DNA of 64,000 nt, from NCBI RefSeq assembly GCF_006459125.1, contig NZ_CP041070.1:1116001-1180000 (forward strand). Direction: 5' to 3'. This document shows, piece after piece, positions 54,262 through 63,064 of the stretch (positions within the stretch are counted from its first letter, which is position 1; each line of letters opens with the position of its first letter). Made by a program: the position numbers and the translations under genes. The notes under the pieces were generated by a model. That model saw only the letters and a list, made by a program, of their open reading frames with translations, was not told the origin of the DNA and did not search any database. The stretch comes from Halarcobacter anaerophilus (GTDB lineage Bacteria > Campylobacterota > Campylobacteria > Campylobacterales > Arcobacteraceae).

Positions 54262-55368
54262 ATGCGTTTATTTGATAAAAGAATTATATCTCATTTTGAT
54301 TATTTACTTATTATATTTATTCTACCTTTGGTACTGCTTTCATATAATTTAATTAGTGAAACAAACGATACCTTGGCGAATAAACAACTTATATATTTTT
54401 CTTTGTCGGTTGTGGCATTTCTTATTGTTTTTATTTTTCCTATTAGACGAAATATTAGATTAATACCGCTTCTTTACTGGATTGGAATATTTTTGCTTTT
54501 AGCAGTTGAATTTTGGGGCGTAACCAAGCTTGGAGCCAAAAGATGGCTAAGTATTCCTTTTGTAGGAACAACAATTCAGCCAAGTGAACTTTTTAAACCC
54601 GTTTTTATTCTTATGCTCGGACATTTAATACAAAACAGACAACCAGAAGAGGGCGGTTATAAGTTAAAAGATTTTATATACTTCTCTTTTTATATAATAT
54701 TGCCTTTTGTTCTAATTGCAAAAGAGCCTGATTTAGGTACTGCACTTGTACTTTTGCTTGTAGGTTACGGAATACTTTTTATTATAGGAGTAAACTGGAA
54801 AATTTGGTTTACTATTCTTCTTACAATAGTTTTGGCTTCTCCTTTGATTTATACTTATTTAATAAAAGATTATCAGAAAAAAAGAATTAAAGATTTTCTT
54901 TCAGAAAAACCTAGTTATCAGGTTCAGCAGTCAATTATTGCTATAGGAAACGGAGGTTTGCTCGGAAAAGATGCGGAAGATGCAACGCAATCCCAGCTAA
55001 AATTTTTACCTATTGCAACAAGTGATTTTATTTTTGCATATTTTGTTGAAAGACATGGATTTTTAGGAGCTTTTGGACTTATTTTTATATATGCACTGCT
55101 TATTTTTCATCTTCTGTCCTTGAATTACTATTTTCATGATGATTTTGTAATCCGTAGTTTTGCCTCCGGCTTGGGGCTTCTAATCTTTTTTAATATGAGT
55201 GTAAATATCTTAATGGTAATAGGATATGCTCCCGTTGTAGGTTTGCCTCTTCCTTTGTTCTCCTACGGTGGAAGTTCTTTTATCAATTTTATAGTACTAT
55301 TTGCTATTTTAGAAAATCTATTGGCTTTTAGATTTATGGATATGTATAGTTTTGAAAGGAGATTATAG
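54262..55368 (+). CDS. rodA: Rod shape-determining glycosyltransferase RodA (FtsW/RodA/SpoVE family)
   Basis: 368 residues and about ten membrane helices. Conserved RODA motifs: KLGAKRWLSIPFVGTTIQPSEL (about 90-111), KEPDLGTALVLLLVGYG (about 155), YQVQQSIIAIGNGGLLGK (about 215) and PLPLFSYGGSSFINF (about 330). Polymerises lipid II into side-wall peptidoglycan with a class B PBP. RodA is preferred over FtsW by length and by the absence of FtsW-specific tails; no division cluster surrounds it. Starts 19 bp from the divergent pseudouridine synthase. Confidence 0.88.
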   Translation: MRLFDKRIISHFDYLLIIFILPLVLLSYNLISETNDTLANKQLIYFSLSVVAFLIVFIFPIRRNIRLIPLLYWIGIFLLLAVEFWGVTKLGAKRWLSIPFVGTTIQPSELFKPVFILMLGHLIQNRQPEEGGYKLKDFIYFSFYIILPFVLIAKEPDLGTALVLLLVGYGILFIIGVNWKIWFTILLTIVLASPLIYTYLIKDYQKKRIKDFLSEKPSYQVQQSIIAIGNGGLLGKDAEDATQSQLKFLPIATSDFIFAYFVERHGFLGAFGLIFIYALLIFHLLSLNYYFHDDFVIRSFASGLGLLIFFNMSVNILMVIGYAPVVGLPLPLFSYGGSSFINFIVLFAILENLLAFRFMDMYSFERRL

Positions 55369-55370
55369 TT

Positions 55371-56222
55371 TTGCAAGCACAAAATAGCTGCTTTATAGGT
55401 TTTGAAAATAGTTTTGAGGAGTCAACGGCAGTCCTTTTCGGAGCTCCTTTTGACGGAACAACCTCTTTTAAACCGGGAGCAAGATTTGCACCTAGTGCTA
55501 TGAGAGAAGATTCTTGGGCTATTGAGAGTTACAGTCCTTATTTAGATAAAGATTTAGAAGAGTTGAAACTTTTTGATTACGGTAATTTGGAACTTCCTTT
55601 CGGGGACAAAAAGAGAGCTTTGAGAATGATACAAGAGACAACTCAAGAAATTATCGATGCAGGGAAAGTTCCTATTATGATAGGTGGAGAACATTTAGTC
55701 TCTTTGGCTCCTGTAAAAGCATTATCAAAAAAATATAAAGATCTGCATATCATTCATTTTGACGCACACACTGATCTAAGAGAAGATTATTTGGGAGAAT
55801 CTTTAAGTCATGCAACGGTTTTAAGACGTATTTACGATCAAGTAGGGGATGGAAAGGTAAATCAGTTTTGTATTCGTTCAGGACTTAAAGAGGAGTTTGA
55901 ATGGGCAAAAAAACATACCCATTTGGAAAAATTTACTTTTAATACTTTAGAATCTTGTGTTAGAAGACTAAAAGAGAAACCTGTTTATATAACTATTGAT
56001 TTAGATGTTTTAGACCCTTCTGTTTTCCCGGGAACAGGAACACCAGAACCTGGAGGAATTGATTTTCATCAAATGATGGAAATAATCAAAATCTTAAGTA
56101 GTTTACAAAATGTAGTAGGGCTTGATTTAGTAGAACTTAGTCCAAAATATGATGCAAGCGGGGTTTCTACAGCAGTTGCTTGTAAGACACTTAGAGAGCT
56201 TGTTTTAGCTACAGTAAAGTAG
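55371..56222 (+). CDS. speB: Agmatinase (ureohydrolase family)
   Basis: 283 residues, TTG start at 55371 after AAAGGAG. All manganese ligands are visible: GGEHLV (His), HFDAHTDLR (Asp, His, Asp) and TIDLDVLDPSVFPGTG (two Asp). The usual agmatinase length is about 290-305. It hydrolyses agmatine to putrescine and urea. Two bases after rodA, so co-transcribed. No arginine decarboxylase in the window. Confidence 0.9.
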   Translation: MQAQNSCFIGFENSFEESTAVLFGAPFDGTTSFKPGARFAPSAMREDSWAIESYSPYLDKDLEELKLFDYGNLELPFGDKKRALRMIQETTQEIIDAGKVPIMIGGEHLVSLAPVKALSKKYKDLHIIHFDAHTDLREDYLGESLSHATVLRRIYDQVGDGKVNQFCIRSGLKEEFEWAKKHTHLEKFTFNTLESCVRRLKEKPVYITIDLDVLDPSVFPGTGTPEPGGIDFHQMMEIIKILSSLQNVVGLDLVELSPKYDASGVSTAVACKTLRELVLATVK

Positions 56223-56259
56223 TGGTGAAGTAACGTTTGACTTCAGTGATGCTGTGCGT

Positions 56260-57030
56260 TCACTGCGAGGACTTGTTAGACATTCCTAAGTTATTCAAAG
56301 TTTCAACCAATATGTGAACTTTTGTTGCTGGATTGTCTTGTTCAGGATTATGAGAGCTACCATGAAAACTTAAAAGATTTTTTGCATTATTAATTGCAAT
56401 TTCTTGTTTGTCTAATAAGGTATCAAAAATCATTTGTGTGTAGTTTTTTTCTTTGATATTATCTTTATTTAATTTAGAAAATTTATGTGGTTCAACCTTT
56501 TTTAACTTTTCAATAACTTTTTTGATAATTTCATCTCTTAAAATTGCAGTACTTCTATAGTCAAAATGCAATAAATACCATAGTTCAAAAGAATCATTAC
56601 TGTAGGCAACTTCAATATTTAAATCTTTTCTTTTACTTTTTGCATTTTTTATAGCATTATTGAAATCTTCTGCTGTATGTCCTCCACCGTTTACTCTTTC
56701 CATATCTCTATCTATTACAATCCACTTGTGTTCAAAATCTGTATATTTTTTATTATTTTCGTCTGAATAGTTTTTTAAATCTTCTAAAACGCCCGTGGGA
56801 TGTGTTTTCCCACTATGAGAGACAATGATAAAAGAATCTTGAGTGATTCTCTTATCTTCAATAAGTTTATCTATGATTTTTTGAAAGTAAGTTGGTGATG
56901 ATACACTATCTTCACAAGCTATAATTACATCAGGTACAGTAGCTTTATCATTTGTTTTTCTTTGAAAATCTTTTTTTTCTAATTCTTTCTTTTTATTATG
57001 TAGTTTGTCTCCACCTCTTCTTCTACCCAT
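56260..57030 (-). CDS. rloB: RloB/AbiLii-family TOPRIM-like protein, putative defence effector
   Basis: 256 residues. A basic N-terminus (GRRRGGDKLHNKKKELEKKD) precedes a TOPRIM-like fold: the acidic IIACEDSVSSPTYFQ near residue 36, the DxD of WIVIDRDMERV near 106, and the family-specific NDSFELWYLLHF near 146 followed by helical Lys-rich parts. RloB pairs with the ATPase RloA in abortive infection systems (AbiL: AbiLi/AbiLii), where the toprim-like protein is thought to attack nucleic acid. It is the second gene of a two-gene unit, 8 bp after rloA. The insertion lies between the speB end and the MetF-like gene. Confidence 0.83.
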   Translation of the reverse strand: MGRRRGGDKLHNKKKELEKKDFQRKTNDKATVPDVIIACEDSVSSPTYFQKIIDKLIEDKRITQDSFIIVSHSGKTHPTGVLEDLKNYSDENNKKYTDFEHKWIVIDRDMERVNGGGHTAEDFNNAIKNAKSKRKDLNIEVAYSNDSFELWYLLHFDYRSTAILRDEIIKKVIEKLKKVEPHKFSKLNKDNIKEKNYTQMIFDTLLDKQEIAINNAKNLLSFHGSSHNPEQDNPATKVHILVETLNNLGMSNKSSQ

Positions 57031-57038
57031 AATAATTC

Positions 57039-58313
57039 CTAAAACTCAAATTTTCCAAGATATGGAATTGCACCATATTTGCCATGAATGTATTGCTTTT
57101 CAAAATCTTCATTTTTTCTAACATTCTTAAATTGTGCCAATGAATATAAATCAGTTGAACCGTATTTATCTTTTTCGCTTAGCCAAATTTGATCTCTTCT
57201 GAAAATTGTTCTTTTCAAGAGATTTGTATCATGTGTAGCAAAAATTAATTGAGCATTATTTCTATTGATATTTTCATCGTGGAAAAGTTTAATTAAATGT
57301 TGTGTTAATATAGGATGTAAACTTGCATCTAACTCATCAATAATTAAAACTTTTCCATTTTTTAATGTATCTAAGATTGGTGCAGACATAGCAAAAAATT
57401 TTCTAGTTCCTTTTGACTCTTCTTTTTCTAGTTCAAAAATAACATTGTCTACTACATTACCATTACTATCAAATTTTTGATGTAATGTGTTTAAAGTGAT
57501 AGATTTAAATCCCCCTTCTTTAATCATTTCATCTTTTAGAAATTCAGGTAATTGTAATTTTTCAATAACTTCTAATGGTACATCTTCCTCTTCAACTTGA
57601 ATATCATCAATTCCAATATCAGCTGTTTTGACAAGGTCTATAATTTTTTCTTTAAAGTCTTCATTATCCATTTTTTTCATAGTGAAATTAATATATCCAT
57701 TGTGATCCATACCATCAATCATGTTAAATCGATTAAACCAATTTAGTATAGCTTTTGAAATCTCTCCATTCTCCTGATCACATTTCCAAATAAAAAGTTG
57801 ATTAGTAGATACATTAATTTTTTCATCTTTTTTATTAAAAAAGCTATACCCCTCTACAAATTTATTTGGATTGACATACTCTTTTTCTTCTAAGTCTCTA
57901 TAAAATAATTTCGCCTCTTTCCCTTTTTCATCAGCGTATAACCATTCTGAATAAACTAATTCATTATCAATTTCAAAACCATATCGATATTTGATATCAT
58001 CAATAAAAAATACAATTTCAAAGCTACTTGAAGCGTCTTCAGTTTCGGTAGATAATCGAAAAGGTTCATGTGGAAGTTTGTCCGTAGATTGAATGATTTT
58101 GTATTTATTTAATACAAATCTACTCATAAATGCCATTGCTCTTAAAAAATTACTTTTACCACTCGCATTAGCACCATATAAAATGGCGCTTTTAAGTAAA
58201 TTGTACTTTCTTTTTTCAAAGCTATTACCTTCATCTTTTGAGGAAGTAAGCATACTGAATCTAACAGTATCTTTAATTGACTTAAAATTATTTACTGTGA
58301 ATTCTACTAACAT
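57039..58313 (-). CDS. rloA: RloA/AbiLi-family AAA_15 ATPase, putative defence sensor
   Basis: 424 residues. Starts VEFTVNNFKSIKDTVRFSML, typical of OLD/AAA_15 ATPases. Walker A is GANASGKSNFLRAM near residue 46; the signature-like region EESKGTRKFFAMS near 305; Walker B VLIIDELDASLHP near 325; switch LIFATHDTNLL near 360. Such SMC/ABC-type ATPases act as the trigger of abortive-infection or nuclease systems (RloA/B, OLD, PARIS AriA). With RloB it forms a likely anti-phage or anti-plasmid pair. It reads toward speB; its promoter lies in the long non-coding block to the right. Confidence 0.85.
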   Translation of the reverse strand: MLVEFTVNNFKSIKDTVRFSMLTSSKDEGNSFEKRKYNLLKSAILYGANASGKSNFLRAMAFMSRFVLNKYKIIQSTDKLPHEPFRLSTETEDASSSFEIVFFIDDIKYRYGFEIDNELVYSEWLYADEKGKEAKLFYRDLEEKEYVNPNKFVEGYSFFNKKDEKINVSTNQLFIWKCDQENGEISKAILNWFNRFNMIDGMDHNGYINFTMKKMDNEDFKEKIIDLVKTADIGIDDIQVEEEDVPLEVIEKLQLPEFLKDEMIKEGGFKSITLNTLHQKFDSNGNVVDNVIFELEKEESKGTRKFFAMSAPILDTLKNGKVLIIDELDASLHPILTQHLIKLFHDENINRNNAQLIFATHDTNLLKRTIFRRDQIWLSEKDKYGSTDLYSLAQFKNVRKNEDFEKQYIHGKYGAIPYLGKFEF

Positions 58314-58456
58314 AATATATCCAAATTATTAATTTTAAGTAATTTTAGCATAATAAACTTCATTTTTGCATAAATTATACAAAAAATGCAAATAAAATGA
58401 TTGTAGTCTAACTATTTATTAGTATTACATTATATATAAATAATATATAAAAACAT

Positions 58457-58489
58457 CTAATATCTTAACATTGTTAATGTAAAGATATT
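58457..58489. repeat. AT-rich inverted repeat upstream of rloA
   Basis: TAATATCTTAACAT (58457-58470), 5-base loop, ATGTAAAGATATTA (58476-58489), 13 of 14 paired. It lies 144 bp upstream of the rloA start, in its likely promoter region. Confidence 0.5.
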
Positions 58490-58785
58490 AAATTGATTTG
58501 AGGTTTTAACTAGGTTAAATTTAATTAACAACAAAATATCTAATATTTTTATGTTGGATTATCAAGGTATATCTTTAATATCTTATCCTTTAGTATTACT
58601 ATTGGATGAAAATTTTGATAGTTTAAGAAAATGATAAATATATGAAGCTTGTAATTGCATTTTAAAAACTATTAGATACTCAAAACTTTTTACTGTGCTT
58701 TATATTCTTTATCGACTTTCTTTTGTGAAGAAAGAAAGTAGCAAAGAAATCACCAACGGCTTCAGAACCCTAAAGGGTACCTTCC

Positions 58786-58891
58786 GATTTTTAAAATATT
58801 TACTGCGTTGCGGAACTCGTCGAAAAAGTGCATTTAGCACTTTTCTCTCCTCAAACAATCCTCACTTTTCATCGTAAATATTTTAAAAATC
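58786..58891. repeat. 18-bp inverted repeat enclosing a second hairpin
   Basis: The 18 bases from 58786 (GATTTTTAAAATATTTAC) pair perfectly with 58874-58891. Between them, AAAAGTGC-ATTTA-GCACTTTT at 58824-58844 forms an inner 8-bp hairpin. Together they make a long-armed structure of 106 nt. Confidence 0.75.
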
Positions 58892-59069
58892 TCCAGTTCT
58901 TGCAGAGGTTGGAGAGGATAAGGATGTTTTATTTTAATACCATTTTATTTGAATTGGTGTCGCATTAAATCTATGTAATAAAGTTTATGTTTTTTTACAG
59001 TCCAGACTTTGTTGAAGCCGAAAGTTTTCTAATTATTTCCGAAAAAGACCGAGGACTGTTTGACTGGAT

Positions 59070-59092
59070 AAAAGGTACTAAATGTACCTTTT
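59070..59092. repeat. 9-bp hairpin
   Basis: AAAAGGTAC-TAAAT-GTACCTTTT, perfect stem with five-base loop, part of the hairpin chain in this non-coding block. It is followed by TAGGAAGGAG. Confidence 0.75.
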
Positions 59093-59179
59093 AGGAAGGA
59101 GTTTCGCAGGTCAGGAAAGAATTAGCAAACTGTAGGGAAGCTTTGCCTTCAACAATACGTCTAGTTGTTTTTTGCCATA

Positions 59180-59254
59180 CTTTTTTCAACAAAAAAGCAT
59201 GAAAACGTACTCACGAAGTGAGTACAAAAGACCAAGAGGAGTGTAAAACTCCTC
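59180..59254. repeat. Three consecutive hairpins before the MetF-like gene
   Basis: CTTTTTT-CAAC-AAAAAAG (59180-59197), GTACTCAC-GAA-GTGAGTAC (59207-59225) and GAGGAGT-GTAAA-ACTCCTC (59236-59254), all perfectly paired. The last is 35 bp from the end of the minus-strand MetF-like gene and could serve as its terminator. Confidence 0.7.
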
Positions 59255-59289
59255 AAAAATAAAATAAAAGATAAACTATCTTTTATATA

Positions 59290-60213
59290 TTAAGAATACT
59301 TTTTAATAATAGCTTTTATTTCATCCAAAAGCTTAACGGAAGCATCAATCTCGGCTTTTCTTATAGCTACACTTTCGATATTGCAGCCTATTGGTATTCC
59401 TCTTTTTAGTCCAAAACTGTAAAGTTCTTCAAAAATATCTCTTGAAAGTTTAATTGAAGCATCTAAAATATCTCCTGATTCTTTTAAATCCTCTTCAAGA
59501 TAGTTTGGAATATTTATACCCAGCCATTTCATGAAATCAAGTGTTTTACTACTACCGCAAGGAGTAAGAGTTAAGATAATAGGAACCATTTCATAGTTAT
59601 GCTCTTTTGCATATTTTGCATAATCTGTTAAAAATATTTTTGCAGCTTCCAAATCGTAAATACATTGGGTAATAAAATATTCGCAAGAATCATCTATTTT
59701 AGAAAATACTCTTAAGTGTTCATCCCCTTTTTTCGTATGTCTTTCAGGAATTGCAATACCTCCTAAACAGAGATTGTCATTTACTTCTCTTTTTAGTTTA
59801 TACGCCTCTTTTAGGCTTAAAGGATTTTTTTGCTCATAAGACGCCGCCCCTACAAATACTGAGTGAACTTGCGTAGGTCTAGTCTCTTTTAGCCACTCTT
59901 TAAATCTTTTAGCAGTGTAATTCCCTACTGCCCTATAGACGATTCTTGGAGTTTTTAACTCTTGTAGATAGTTTTTGGAGTATTCGCAAGGATTCATTGT
60001 TTTTATAAAAGGGAAAGGTCTTTTTTCATTTGTTCTGTCTGATTCGTCTTGAATATCATAAAGAACGAGTCCGTCCACATCAAGTTTTGAAATTCTTTCA
60101 ATATGTTTTTGGGCAATCTCTTTTATCTTCTCTTCTGTATTGTTGGCTTTGGGAGGCGTAATACCGTAAAGTAAAATGCCTTTTTCTCTATTTCTGATCT
60201 TGTCGGTCAACAT
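59290..60213 (-). CDS. Methylenetetrahydrofolate reductase-like protein
   Basis: 307 residues with a TIM-barrel pattern. LLYGITPPKAN at the start, DGLVLYDIQDESDRT near 47, and FITQCIYDLEAAKIFLTDY near 185 resemble the MetF (PF02219) barrel, in which the Q-x-x-Y/F segment contacts folate and FAD. The classical MetF opening (SFEFFPP) is replaced by GITPPK, and TPCGSSKTLDFMKWLGI and the following region match the barrel end. It is probably a divergent MetF homologue, perhaps with another C1 or non-folate substrate. It is monocistronic, with about 68 bp to tonB. Confidence 0.6.
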   Translation of the reverse strand: MLTDKIRNREKGILLYGITPPKANNTEEKIKEIAQKHIERISKLDVDGLVLYDIQDESDRTNEKRPFPFIKTMNPCEYSKNYLQELKTPRIVYRAVGNYTAKRFKEWLKETRPTQVHSVFVGAASYEQKNPLSLKEAYKLKREVNDNLCLGGIAIPERHTKKGDEHLRVFSKIDDSCEYFITQCIYDLEAAKIFLTDYAKYAKEHNYEMVPIILTLTPCGSSKTLDFMKWLGINIPNYLEEDLKESGDILDASIKLSRDIFEELYSFGLKRGIPIGCNIESVAIRKAEIDASVKLLDEIKAIIKKYS

Positions 60214-60281
60214 TAAAAATCCTAATAATATTTATAAAATTGTGTAATTCTACTTTTTTTATTGTTAAAAATATGTAAAAG

Positions 60282-61064
60282 TTAATAAACTCTATAAGTA
60301 ATGTAAAATTTTATTTTAGTTGCCTCTTTAGGTCTTGGGTAATCTTTATATGCGTATTGAATGGCTTCTAAAATTGATTTATCGTAAAAAGAGTAATTCC
60401 CCGGTTGTACAATTCTCAAACCGCTTATATCTCCGTTTGGATGAAGAGTAAATTCAACAATATTATAATCATTTTTTCTAAGTTTTAAGGCAATAGAAGG
60501 AAAGCTATAATAACTTCTAGTAATCTCAACAATAGATTTTATACTGTTTTGAATAAAAACTTTTTGTACATTCGTAAGTTTTTCATACTCTTTCCCGTAT
60601 AATTTTAAATAACTTTGGGTTATCTCATCAAGCATTGATTTATCAAGAGGTACGGGTTCACTTAATAAAAAGTTTTCAAGATTTTTTTGGGGAATTGTTT
60701 TTCTTTTTTCTTGAGGTCTCACCGTAACGCTTTTTTTAGGAGTAAATTTTTTTACGATTTTTTTAGGAGCGGTAGCGGGAATTTTTTTTGCTCTTCTTTT
60801 TTTGCTGATTTTCTTTTGGGGAACTATTTTTCTTTTTTTTACAATTTTATAATTTTTTGGTTTTTCTACTTTTTTTACAACTTCTTTTTCAGTCTTAGGT
60901 TTAGGCACTATTTTAGGCTGGATTTTTACATATCTTACGGAAGATTTTTTCTCAACCTTGGGTACAACCTCTTTTTTGGGTACATCTTTTTCAAACTTAA
61001 AAGGAACAAAAAGAAGTAAGTGTAAAATAATTGATAAAACAAGAGCTAATATAATTGGTTTCAT
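60282..61064 (-). CDS. TonB-family energy transducer
   Basis: 260 residues: a short cytosolic tip, one membrane helix (about 3-20, ILALVLSIILHLLLFV with the His seen in TonB), a Lys/Pro-rich periplasmic spacer (about 25-125) and a C-terminal domain (about 165-260) with LHPNGDISGLRIVQPGNYSF and DKSILEAIQYAYKDYP, the TonB fold. It transmits proton motive force from ExbB/ExbD to outer-membrane receptors. No exbBD or receptor gene is in the window. The role could also be TolA-like, but the C-terminus fits TonB better. Confidence 0.85.
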   Translation of the reverse strand: MKPIILALVLSIILHLLLFVPFKFEKDVPKKEVVPKVEKKSSVRYVKIQPKIVPKPKTEKEVVKKVEKPKNYKIVKKRKIVPQKKISKKRRAKKIPATAPKKIVKKFTPKKSVTVRPQEKRKTIPQKNLENFLLSEPVPLDKSMLDEITQSYLKLYGKEYEKLTNVQKVFIQNSIKSIVEITRSYYSFPSIALKLRKNDYNIVEFTLHPNGDISGLRIVQPGNYSFYDKSILEAIQYAYKDYPRPKEATKIKFYITYRVY

Positions 61065-61128
61065 ACCGGAATTATAGTAGAATAATGCTTTTAAAAAATA
61101 AATAAAAACTTTTTATAGGAATGAAATA

Positions 61129-62412
61129 ATGTTTGAAAATTCGATTAAAGCTTATGAAGATGCAAAAAAAGTTATTCCCGGAGGAGTTGATTCACCGGTT
61201 AGAGCATTTAAATCTGTGGGAGGAACGCCTCCTTTTATCCAAAAAGGTGAAGGGGCTTATCTTGAAGATATAGACGGAAACAGATATTTAGATTTTGTAC
61301 AAAGCTGGGGACCTCTTATTTTTGGACATTGCGACAGTGATATTGAAAATGCGGTTTTAGAAACCGTAAAAAAAGGTTTGTCTTTCGGTGCGCCGACTGT
61401 ACTTGAAACAGAACTTGCTTCTGAAATTGTCGATATGTATGATAATATAGACAAAGTAAGATTTGTAAGTTCGGGAACTGAAGCTACTATGTCGGCAATA
61501 AGACTGGCTCGCGGTGTAACAGGGAAAAACGATATTTTAAAATTTGAAGGATGTTATCATGGACATTCAGATTCACTTTTAGTGCAAGCAGGTTCGGGAT
61601 TGGCTACATTTGGAACTCCAAGCTCTCCGGGAGTTCCCGCTGATTTTACGAAACATACTATTGTTTGCGAGTATAACAATATTGAAAGTTTAAGAAAATG
61701 TTTTAAAGAGTCAAATGATATTGCTTGTATTATTATTGAGCCGATTGCAGGAAATATGGGATTAGTTCCCGCAGATGAAGAGTTTTTAAAAGAGTGTAGA
61801 AAACTTTGTGATGAAAACAATACTCTTCTTATCCTTGATGAAGTTATGTCAGGTTTTAGAGCATCATTAACAGGTGCCCATGGAGTTATTGAGACCAAAG
61901 GCGATATCGTAACTTTCGGTAAAGTAATCGGTGCCGGTATGCCTGTAGGTGCATTTGCCTCTAACGATGAGATAATGTCGCATCTTTCTCCTGAAGGTGA
62001 AATATACCAAGCAGGAACACTAAGCGGAAACCCTGTTGCTATGGCAGCAGGACTTGTAAGTTTGAAAAAACTTAAAGCAAATCCTTCTATATATGATGAA
62101 TTGAGTGCAAAAGCTTTAAAACTTGTTAATGGATTAAAAGAGGTTGCTTCAAAAAACAATGTTGCTTTACAAGTTAATACAAGAGGAAGTATGTTTGGAT
62201 TCTTCTTCGCAGAGAAAGAACCTAAAAACTTTAAAGAGGTAAGTCAATTCTGCGATTTTGACAGATTTGCAAAATTCCATCATGAAATGTTAAAAAAAGG
62301 TTTCTATTTTGCTTGTTCTCAATACGAAGTAGGATTTATGTCAACTGTAATTACAGAGGAAGAGATAAACAGATGTATAGAAGCAGCAGATGAAATAATG
62401 AAAAATTTCTAA
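61129..62412 (+). CDS. hemL: Glutamate-1-semialdehyde 2,1-aminomutase
   Basis: 427 residues. [16 protein letters not shown] at the start, [17 protein letters not shown] near 118, [11 protein letters not shown] near 145, and the PLP lysine in [14 protein letters not shown] near 265. It makes 5-aminolevulinate for heme from glutamate-1-semialdehyde. It starts an operon with ppnP and atpZ (gaps 10 and 12 bp). Heme supply fits the cytochrome b and heme-sensor proteins elsewhere in the window. Confidence 0.97.
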   Translation: MFENSIKAYEDAKKVIPGGVDSPVRAFKSVGGTPPFIQKGEGAYLEDIDGNRYLDFVQSWGPLIFGHCDSDIENAVLETVKKGLSFGAPTVLETELASEIVDMYDNIDKVRFVSSGTEATMSAIRLARGVTGKNDILKFEGCYHGHSDSLLVQAGSGLATFGTPSSPGVPADFTKHTIVCEYNNIESLRKCFKESNDIACIIIEPIAGNMGLVPADEEFLKECRKLCDENNTLLILDEVMSGFRASLTGAHGVIETKGDIVTFGKVIGAGMPVGAFASNDEIMSHLSPEGEIYQAGTLSGNPVAMAAGLVSLKKLKANPSIYDELSAKALKLVNGLKEVASKNNVALQVNTRGSMFGFFFAEKEPKNFKEVSQFCDFDRFAKFHHEMLKKGFYFACSQYEVGFMSTVITEEEINRCIEAADEIMKNF

Positions 62413-62422
62413 GGAGATAGTT

Positions 62423-62740
62423 ATGAGTTTTATTGAAAAAGATGTTGATTTATTAAAAAAAGCAAATATCTATTATGACGGAAGAGTTACAAGCAGAAAC
62501 TATACAGATAAAAACGGTGTCGTAAAATCACTTGGTATAATGTTACCCGGAGAATATATCTTTAATACAAAAGCTGCCGAAAAAATGGAAATCATATCAG
62601 GAAAACTTGAAGTTCTTTTATCAGGAATGGAAAGTAACTGGGAAACATTTTCTATGGGTAGTGAGTTTGAAGTTCCTGCAAACTCTAGTTTTGAAGTTAA
62701 AGTTGATGAAATAACAGATTATTGTTGTACTTATCTGTAA
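62423..62740 (+). CDS. ppnP: Pyrimidine/purine nucleoside phosphorylase PpnP (cupin)
   Basis: 105 residues. NIYYDGRVTSRNYTDKNG, SLGIMLPGEYIFNT, EIISGKLEVLL and GSEFEVPANSSFEVKV are the conserved blocks of the UPF0345/PpnP cupin family. The E. coli protein cleaves nucleosides to base and ribose 1-phosphate. SD AAGGAG 7 bp upstream. Confidence 0.9.
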   Translation: MSFIEKDVDLLKKANIYYDGRVTSRNYTDKNGVVKSLGIMLPGEYIFNTKAAEKMEIISGKLEVLLSGMESNWETFSMGSEFEVPANSSFEVKVDEITDYCCTYL

Positions 62741-62752
62741 AATTGGAGATTA

Positions 62753-63064
62753 ATGGAAAATAAAGAAGAGAAAAAAGTACCTAAACACAGAGGTAAACTT
62801 GAAGCTTTAGATAATCTATCTTTAGGAATATCTATAGTTGCTGCCGTTGCCATAGGTTTTGGTATAGGATATGGTTTAAAACAACTGACAGGTTATACTT
62901 GGACTTTGTGGCTGGGACTTTTTTGGGGATTAGCAGCTGCGGGGCTTAATATCTACAGAGCCTACAAAAGAGCTCAAAAAGAGTTTGAAGGCTTGGAAAA
63001 CGATCCTCGATACTCTTATAGAGCTAAACACGGTGATAAATCTTACGACGACGAAGATGAATAA
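62753..63064 (+). CDS. AtpZ/AtpI-like membrane protein
   Basis: 103 residues with two membrane helices (about 27-45 and 52-72) joined by a short turn: IVAAVAIGFGIGYGLKQLTG and WLGLFWGLAAAGLNIYRAYK. This is the AtpZ/AtpI family, which accompanies F-type ATP synthase and may help c-ring assembly or Mg2+ handling. No atp genes follow in this window. The stop overlaps the next start (ATGAATAA). Confidence 0.78.
   Translation: MENKEEKKVPKHRGKLEALDNLSLGISIVAAVAIGFGIGYGLKQLTGYTWTLWLGLFWGLAAAGLNIYRAYKRAQKEFEGLENDPRYSYRAKHGDKSYDDEDE

Larger units (their letters stand above)
58314..59289. other. 976-bp non-coding block with many perfect hairpins
   Basis: No convincing gene. The left 350 bp are very AT-rich and presumably hold the rloA promoter. 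From 58700 the base composition becomes distinctly richer in G and C and the DNA contains a chain of short perfect inverted repeats with 3-5 base loops: 58716-58734, 58824-58844, 59070-59092, 59180-59197, 59207-59225 and 59236-59254. An 18-bp stem (58786-58803 with 58874-58891) encloses the second hairpin. The short open frames across it have no codon logic. The text of this region recalls dispersed non-coding repeats seen around accessory genes in Proteobacteria (recollection only). It may be a mobile or structured-RNA element. Confidence 0.6.

Noticed and set aside
56223-56259. Short inverted repeats (TGAAGT...ACTTCA, CAGTGA...TCACTG) between speB and rloB
   Set aside because: Six-base arms without a T run; possibly a weak terminator between convergent genes but too short to call.
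58695-58877. 60-codon open frame in the non-coding block
   Set aside because: It spans the hairpins and inverted repeats, lacks a ribosome site, and its composition follows the structure rather than codon use.
60687-61019. Plus-strand open frame opposite the tonB-like gene
   Set aside because: Antisense shadow of the Lys/Pro-rich TonB spacer; low-complexity Phe/Ser product.
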